Positions 43,878-48,782 of a stretch of DNA of 48,782 nt are shown here, piece by piece. Source of the DNA: an uncultured Saprospiraceae bacterium (GTDB lineage Bacteria > Bacteroidota > Bacteroidia > Chitinophagales > Saprospiraceae); the NCBI GenBank assembly GCA_937942435.1, contig CALDEM010000033.1:1-48782 (forward strand), written 5' to 3'. How positions within the stretch are numbered: the stretch's first letter is position 1; the number at the start of each line of letters is the position of its first letter. A program made the position numbers and the translations under genes. Under the pieces are notes generated by a model, which searched no databases, was not told the DNA's origin, and was given only the letters and a program-made list of their open reading frames with translations.

Positions 43878-45692
43878 TTATTGGATATCATCACCTCTCA
43901 GCTGACGATACCGTTTTCTAGCATCTACGGAGAATGTGCTATCAGAATAGTCAATGAATATCTTTTCAAATAAGTTTTTCGCTTCTTCGGGATCGTTAAA
44001 TTGTTCATCAGTAATCACAGCAAGAGCATAGATTGCATTGTCCGCGCGGATGTCTTCTGGAAACTGATCTATGATTGATCTATATAGTTCAGCAGCTTCA
44101 GTATATAGTTTTCTCGATTCGTAGTTTTGCGCTTTTGCAAAATACACATCATCTTGAAGCGTATGATCGGGAAACATGGTGCCTATAGAATCAAATTTGG
44201 CAAAAGCCTCTTCTATTCGGTTTTGAAATAAATATAACTCAGCTTCTGCATACATCTGCATAGGGAGGTAGGTGGTATCTAAGTTAGCGTTGTCCATAAT
44301 GAACACTGACAAATCAATAGCATCATTAGAAATCAACTTAGTTGTTGCTGACTTTAGAATGTCAAATTGTTCTTGCGCCCACTCAAAGTCTCCGGTATAG
44401 TAACTGAGTTTTGCGTTTCTAAATCTTGCTTTCTCTCCAAGGAAATCTTCCTTAAACTCCTTGTCCACTTGAGAATACAAAAGTGTGGACTCCCAGACCT
44501 CTCCTTGCATCAAATAGTAGTCCCCAAGATCGATCTTTGCACTAGCTCTAACATAGTTATTAGCTCCAGGCATCTCGACCAAATGATTAAGCGTTGATAT
44601 GGCTCCATCAAGATCATTGAGATAGAGACCTTCTAACTGAGCTAACTCCAACATGATAAACGCGGTGTTCTTACCTCTGCCCATCTCATCTAAAAAACTG
44701 ATATACTCACTCTTGAGATCTACAAGATCTTCTCTGGTGTAATCAGAGTTGACTACGATCTTCTTTCTCTTTGTGTTGAGAAGCGATCGCTTAGAATCTA
44801 TAAAGTACCCCGAACCCTGATCTTTCTCATCCAATATGTACTGATAGGCCTTGATGGCTGTATCATAGTCTTTGTCATTAGCAGCTACTTGAGCCAGCGA
44901 ATATATGCGCGCACCGTTTTCTTCTAATCTCCTATCCAGTGCCCTTGCTTGGCGCAAGGCTTTGCCGTATTCTTTGTTTTTAATGAATACCCACTCGATC
45001 ATCTCTGGGTAAAAGAGATTGTCTGTATCTTCTTGAACCTTCTCATAGAGTTTCTTCCTTAGGATATCATAATCCTCACCCATAGATAGAAATCTTGAAA
45101 AGTAGTTTTGTACTGAGCTGATTCGCTCTATTGTCGCGAGTGGGCTCTGCAGATAGTAATGTATCATCCGCTCAGAATCATTCTTGCGTCTATAAAGTTC
45201 AGCTACATAATATGCAAAGGTGCCTTCATTACCCAGTAAGCCTTCTCCTTTTTCAAATGCCTTAAGCGCCAAGTCATATTTAGTCAATCGGGTAAATGAG
45301 TTACCAAGGTTGCTTATCCTTCTTCGGTCAGGGCCCAACTTTTCTATGGCTAGATTATATTGTACTTCTGCTTCAGCCACCTTCCCTTGTCGCTCTAAGA
45401 GATTGCCATATGTTACATAGAGCTCGACGATAGATGGCATCTTCTTGAGAGTGGACTTGATATCAGTGATAGCAGTCTCGTACTCTTCCATAGCCATCAG
45501 AGACTCTATGTACTGGTTGAAGTAGTACTCGTTATAGCCATTGGACTTGTCTGAGAGCTTCTTAAATAGCTGAGAAGACTTCTCATATTCGCCCTGCTGA
45601 TAGTAGTGTTTGGCGAGTTCTAAATCCTTCTGTTGCCCGTTGAGTGAGAGACCCAACAAAAACATAAAGGATAACATCATTATCTGCTTCAT
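43878..45692 (-). CDS. Exported TPR protein
   Basis: This 604-aa protein has a signal peptide ending in LNGQ. Nearly the whole chain consists of TPR units, for example YYQQGEYEKSSQLFKKL near residue 30, IVELYVTYGNLLERQGKVAEAE and LYTEAAELYRSIIDQFPEDI near the C-terminus, at least a dozen in all. Such proteins are periplasmic scaffolds in Bacteroidota; the last repeats resemble those of YbgF- or BamD-like proteins. There are no catalytic motifs and partners cannot be named. The alpha/beta hydrolase gene upstream is 114 bp away, so this is probably the start of a two-gene transcript with the lipoprotein. Confidence 0.88.
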   Translation of the reverse strand: MKQIMMLSFMFLLGLSLNGQQKDLELAKHYYQQGEYEKSSQLFKKLSDKSNGYNEYYFNQYIESLMAMEEYETAITDIKSTLKKMPSIVELYVTYGNLLERQGKVAEAEVQYNLAIEKLGPDRRRISNLGNSFTRLTKYDLALKAFEKGEGLLGNEGTFAYYVAELYRRKNDSERMIHYYLQSPLATIERISSVQNYFSRFLSMGEDYDILRKKLYEKVQEDTDNLFYPEMIEWVFIKNKEYGKALRQARALDRRLEENGARIYSLAQVAANDKDYDTAIKAYQYILDEKDQGSGYFIDSKRSLLNTKRKKIVVNSDYTREDLVDLKSEYISFLDEMGRGKNTAFIMLELAQLEGLYLNDLDGAISTLNHLVEMPGANNYVRASAKIDLGDYYLMQGEVWESTLLYSQVDKEFKEDFLGEKARFRNAKLSYYTGDFEWAQEQFDILKSATTKLISNDAIDLSVFIMDNANLDTTYLPMQMYAEAELYLFQNRIEEAFAKFDSIGTMFPDHTLQDDVYFAKAQNYESRKLYTEAAELYRSIIDQFPEDIRADNAIYALAVITDEQFNDPEEAKNLFEKIFIDYSDSTFSVDARKRYRQLRGDDIQ

Positions 45693-45806
45693 AGCTGTTC
45701 TGACCGATTTACATTGTCACTAACGCACTCAAGCCAATCTTAGTTGCTGATCTGAGTTATATCCACGTCATGAAAAGTAAAAATACGACAAATTGGCCAT
45801 CGATTA

Positions 45807-46823
45807 TCATTGTGCTCCTGGCACTGCCGCTCCAGATACAAATAAATTTATATCACTGATGGCCGTGACTCCTTGACTACCAAAATCCTTCAAACCAAAG
45901 AAAGCATGTATTGTACCCGCATATCTTTTAGCGATAACACTTACTCCTTCATTTTTAATCTTCTTTGCCCAAGCTTCTCCTTGATCACGAAGAGGGTCAA
46001 ACTCAGCTGTTAAGACCATCGTCTTGGGGAAATTATCTATGGCATCATAGTACAATGGTGAGAGTCGATCATCAGCCACGTCTTCAGCGCTTGAGAGTAA
46101 GCCTTCTGTAAACTGGGCCATGGCCTTAGTCGTCAAATAATACCCATCTCCATAGTCTTTGCTTGAGGCATAATCGCTCTTCTTACTATCAACTACTGGG
46201 TATACGGCTGCCAAGTGGCTTATATTCTTCCTTACCTCGGGATGGCATGTATAAGTTGTGGATACGATCAAGTTACCACCTGCACTATCCCCAACTAGGA
46301 CTAGTGAAGAGGCGTCTTCATCGATCTTACCCATATTCTCAGAGATCCAAGTAGTCGCATCTAAGCACTCTTCATGCGCATGAGGAAACTTATGCTCTGG
46401 CGCCAATGAGTAATCAAGTGACACTACCGTCTGCCCCATCGTGATTGCTAATCTCCTACTAACTTCTTCATAGGTATTGACAGATCCGATGCACCAACCA
46501 CCTCCATGCATCATCACGACTATCTTATCTCCTTGCTTGGCACCATGCTTATAGATTCTTGCCATAATCGATCCATGACGAGTCGGTATATCCATGTCTT
46601 CTACTTGAGATACAGGTAACGCCTTCTTAATCGTATGTATCCTCTTTGCGACAAATGCCTCTAATCCTTTTCTAATCTGCTGTACTGGTTTGTTATCCAA
46701 TGGAGGAATAAAACGAAGGACCAATCCAGTCCGAAGCTGTACCCAACCATGTGGGACTTTTTTAAAATATGCGACTATCCCGGCGATGATAAAAACCAGA
46801 ACAGCCATTATAGAGTACATCAT
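45807..46823 (-). CDS. Alpha/beta hydrolase, hormone-sensitive lipase (HSL) type
   Basis: This 338-aa esterase or lipase is anchored by an N-terminal hydrophobic segment (residues 3-20). It has the oxyanion motif HGGG (106-109), the nucleophile S180 in GDSAGGN, a likely acid D276 in EFDPLRD and H306 in GTIHAFFGL. This is the layout of the HSL family (esterase family IV), which acts on short- to medium-chain acyl esters. The physiological substrate is unknown. It starts 12 bp after the predicted beta-barrel gene, so the two are probably co-transcribed. Confidence 0.92.
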   Translation of the reverse strand: MMYSIMAVLVFIIAGIVAYFKKVPHGWVQLRTGLVLRFIPPLDNKPVQQIRKGLEAFVAKRIHTIKKALPVSQVEDMDIPTRHGSIMARIYKHGAKQGDKIVVMMHGGGWCIGSVNTYEEVSRRLAITMGQTVVSLDYSLAPEHKFPHAHEECLDATTWISENMGKIDEDASSLVLVGDSAGGNLIVSTTYTCHPEVRKNISHLAAVYPVVDSKKSDYASSKDYGDGYYLTTKAMAQFTEGLLSSAEDVADDRLSPLYYDAIDNFPKTMVLTAEFDPLRDQGEAWAKKIKNEGVSVIAKRYAGTIHAFFGLKDFGSQGVTAISDINLFVSGAAVPGAQ

Positions 46824-46835
46824 AAATTGTAAAAA

Positions 46836-47543
46836 TTAGTAGTCGTCTATGTATATCACTTTATGTAAAAATCTAAAACCTACGGTTAGCTCAAATGTCA
46901 CATTGCGCACGGTCTGAGCTGGTAGACTTACATTTTGCCCGTTGACAGGGCTGATGATTGTAAAGCTTTGTGGTTGATCATATTGATTAGATAAATCTGG
47001 ATTGACACTGGCTTCGATTAACCCACCTACAAACTCCGAGAAGGGAAACTCATATCCAACAGAAAGAGTAGCTCCGTAGTTAAATTTATTTACAAAAGTG
47101 TTAAGCGGTAGGAAGCCTGCGAACTCTTCAAAGTCAGCAAAGTTCTCACCTAGGGTATACTCTACTCTTAGGCCAAAAGCGTAATAGGGTCTCTTCTTCC
47201 CAGTGGAACTGATGCGCTTCTTAGCGCCTACTTGTAACGAAGCATTATTAAATCGTATAGCTTGATTAACCTCTCGAGATGATGTCGTTCCTATTGGTAT
47301 AAAGACTCGCTCCTTACTGCCACGAGAGTGAAGACCTAACTGACCATAAAACACCGCTGGAGCATCTTTATCTGCACCTTCTATATATAGGTCGGCGTGA
47401 TAACTGAGTAACGGTTGACTTCTGGTATTTCTCCATGATTGAAATCCCGCAGCAAGTCCAACCTTAGGCCCAAAAATGGTACTTTGACTTACTATCTCTG
47501 ATGCGAATATCAGACAGCCCAACAACAGTAATAATCTTATCAT
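46836..47543 (-). CDS. Predicted outer-membrane beta-barrel protein
   Basis: This 235-aa protein has a signal peptide ending in EIVSQ. The mature part alternates hydrophobic residues in many short strands with glycines, for example IFGPKVGLAAGFQSW, SLQVGAKKRI, YYAFGLRVEYTLG, NYGATLSVGYEF and VTFELTVGFRFL. A barrel of about eight to ten strands is likely, as in the PorT/OmpW-like groups. The last residues (KVIYIDDY) form a tail. The role is unknown. It lies between the glucosaminidase and hydrolase genes on the same strand, 68 bp and 12 bp away. Confidence 0.75.
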   Translation of the reverse strand: MIRLLLLLGCLIFASEIVSQSTIFGPKVGLAAGFQSWRNTRSQPLLSYHADLYIEGADKDAPAVFYGQLGLHSRGSKERVFIPIGTTSSREVNQAIRFNNASLQVGAKKRISSTGKKRPYYAFGLRVEYTLGENFADFEEFAGFLPLNTFVNKFNYGATLSVGYEFPFSEFVGGLIEASVNPDLSNQYDQPQSFTIISPVNGQNVSLPAQTVRNVTFELTVGFRFLHKVIYIDDY

Positions 47544-47611
47544 CTCCTAAATATAGAATTCTCAAGAGAAACAAGAGTTGCTGTACTGAGTCTTATTTGC
47601 CGAAAGGCGTC

Positions 47612-48583
47612 TTATAAAGAAGAAATTGTGATCGTCTCTTCAAAGAGGTAATCCTCGTTAAATAACTGAACTGCCGGATCTTCGATGGCTGGCTTCTTCT
47701 TAAAGTGGATATACTTTGTAATGGCTAACTCCTCTCCAGCCTTAGGTATCGCACCATATGGCAATCTATTGCGGAAGTATAGCTCCTTGACATCCATATC
47801 AAACTGAGCAGCAACTGCTGGCATCTTATCTCCTTGCTTAAAAGTATAGAAGCCTTCACGCTTAGACTTGCCCTTGCGTACACCTGATCCTCTTTGATTA
47901 TGAGGCCTATTAGTAGCGATCACTACGGGTTGAGGGATATCCATATCTTGCTCATCTGAAGTCGGCACACTTTGAGTAGTATGACTGTCCTGTGATTGAT
48001 TATATGACGATTGGTCTACTCCAGCAACTGCTTTTTCATCTGATATATCGATACCCAGATCAAGAAGATACAATTCATATTTCTCGATAAGACTGATCAA
48101 CTTAGATGGGTAGTTAGGATCAGTAGCATAGCCTGCTTTGCGTAAGCCATTGGCCCATCCTTTATAATCATAGATGTCTAAGTCAAATAAGAATGCGTAT
48201 CTGCGATTGTCTGTTAAAAAGTCAGAATGCGCCATAAATGACATAGCAGGATCATCGTATGCTCGAAAGCAACTTCTTACTAAGAGACCATTTTTATAAT
48301 CATCATCATGTCGATAGACTTCTTTACCTGTCCAGTTACCGCCGCATTTGATACCAAAGTGATTGTTGGATTGTTTTGCTAGTGTACTTCTACCACTACC
48401 CGACTCAAGGATAGCTTGAGCCATCTTTATGCTGGCAGGTATGCCTACTCGGGACATCTCATTAACAACAATTGTTTTATATTGCTCTATGTAGGCAGGC
48501 GTATGTTCGTTTGCCTTCGTAGAAGACAAGACCAAAAAAGTTAGAGCGAACCCTAGGAGGTATGTTTTAACAGCATTGATCAT
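47612..48583 (-). CDS. Glucosaminidase-domain protein with a LysM domain
   Basis: This peptidoglycan hydrolase of the mannosyl-glycoprotein endo-beta-N-acetylglucosaminidase type (GH73, FlgJ-like) is 323-324 aa long from ATG 48583; a GTG two codons earlier is less likely. The signal peptide ends near residue 24 (STKANEH). The catalytic domain (about residues 30-175) carries the likely acid E60 in MAQAILESGSGRS, then SNNHFGIKC and FRAYDDPAMSFMAHSDFL. A Ser/Gln-rich linker (about 190-240) precedes a C-terminal LysM domain (from about 245) with FYTFKQGDKMPAVAAQFDMD. It probably cleaves the glycan strands of the wall during growth or division. Confidence 0.93.
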   Translation of the reverse strand: MINAVKTYLLGFALTFLVLSSTKANEHTPAYIEQYKTIVVNEMSRVGIPASIKMAQAILESGSGRSTLAKQSNNHFGIKCGGNWTGKEVYRHDDDYKNGLLVRSCFRAYDDPAMSFMAHSDFLTDNRRYAFLFDLDIYDYKGWANGLRKAGYATDPNYPSKLISLIEKYELYLLDLGIDISDEKAVAGVDQSSYNQSQDSHTTQSVPTSDEQDMDIPQPVVIATNRPHNQRGSGVRKGKSKREGFYTFKQGDKMPAVAAQFDMDVKELYFRNRLPYGAIPKAGEELAITKYIHFKKKPAIEDPAVQLFNEDYLFEETITISSL

Positions 48584-48782
48584 TATCACATTCTTTTAGT
48601 GGTTGGTATTAAAAAGACAAACACCATACCACAATTAGGGGACTGACTACCCTATCGGACCCACTCACTACCTGTTAGCTATCAATTAATTACGCATTAA
48701 AGATGTTGATGATGTGTCTAAAACACCTTGTGATAACACATATTATAGGGTTTTTTAATGTATAAATGGAGGGGGTGAGATG
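48584..48782. other. Intergenic end of the window
   Basis: I see no complete gene here. The last 25 bases contain GGAGGGGGTGAG just before an ATG at 48780-48782, and an in-frame ATG also lies at 48767. A gene could start at the edge on the plus strand, but nothing of its product is visible. No terminator or matching promoter box was identified. Confidence 0.4.

Noticed and set aside
23801..47608. The 14-mer ATTTGCCGAAAGGC occurs at 23801-23814 and again at 47595-47608, both intergenic.
   Set aside because: Several 14-base repeats are expected by chance in a window of this length, and the two places share no other similarity.
48756..48782. GGAGGGGGTGAG followed by ATG at the edge, a possible gene start with a strong ribosome binding site.
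   Set aside because: No coding sequence is visible beyond the ATG, and Bacteroidota genes seldom rely on such sites.

Overview
The window reads as chromosomal DNA from a member of the Bacteroidota, probably a free-living Saprospiria- or Cytophagia-like organism; the lower rank is inference. The evidence is two SusC/SusD pairs, two proteins with type IX secretion (T9SS) C-terminal sorting domains, many lipoproteins with a Cys lipobox, signal peptides ending in AQ, and several promoter-like boxes of the Bacteroidota form TAnnTTTG. I see no insertion sequence, prophage or CRISPR array.

Layout. 1-1450: three tRNA genes (Thr, Tyr, Gly on the minus strand) and a XerC/D recombinase, the conserved left flank of the tuf region. 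1517-7803: a minus-strand group of surface genes, namely a Cys-rich lipoprotein, an arylsulfotransferase-like T9SS protein, a very large FG-GAP/ASPIC lipoprotein and a small exported protein. 7804-8442: an AT-rich gap holding the decayed 5' end of a second arylsulfotransferase-like gene. 8443-22895: two complete susC-susD-lipoprotein operons with a T9SS zinc metalloprotease between them. Each operon ends in a strong terminator. The arrangement suggests proteins are cleaved outside the cell and the fragments imported through the SusCD transporters.

23069-26231: pdxJ (vitamin B6) diverges from a CPBP membrane protease, cdsA and psd (phosphatidylethanolamine synthesis). 26494-29030: a divergent NarL-type two-component pair. 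29077-30816: a sterol-desaturase-family enzyme whose 3' end overlaps a convergent marR gene. 30961-34703: a membrane glycosylation cassette in which a GT-C glycosyltransferase appears split into two adjacent ORFs, the second with its own signal peptide, followed by a polyprenyl-phosphate sugar synthase of family GT2. 34771-38861: ahcY, a membrane-anchored helical protein, and a PQQ dehydrogenase with an inserted cytochrome c domain. 38967-43128: a DUF1905/OmdA protein, a GT4 glycosyltransferase, a DinB-like protein, folB, a DUF4197 lipoprotein and a hemolysin III-like protein. 43184-48583: a lipoprotein, a long TPR protein, an alpha/beta hydrolase, a predicted beta-barrel and a LysM glucosaminidase, all on the minus strand.

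The points most worth a second look are the split GT-C glycosyltransferase (30961-34011), the domain shared by the two third-position lipoproteins of the sus operons, the metalloprotease between those operons, the Cys-rich lipoprotein (7294-7803), and the gene remnant at 8182-8313. All family assignments were made by reading motifs; no database search was run.
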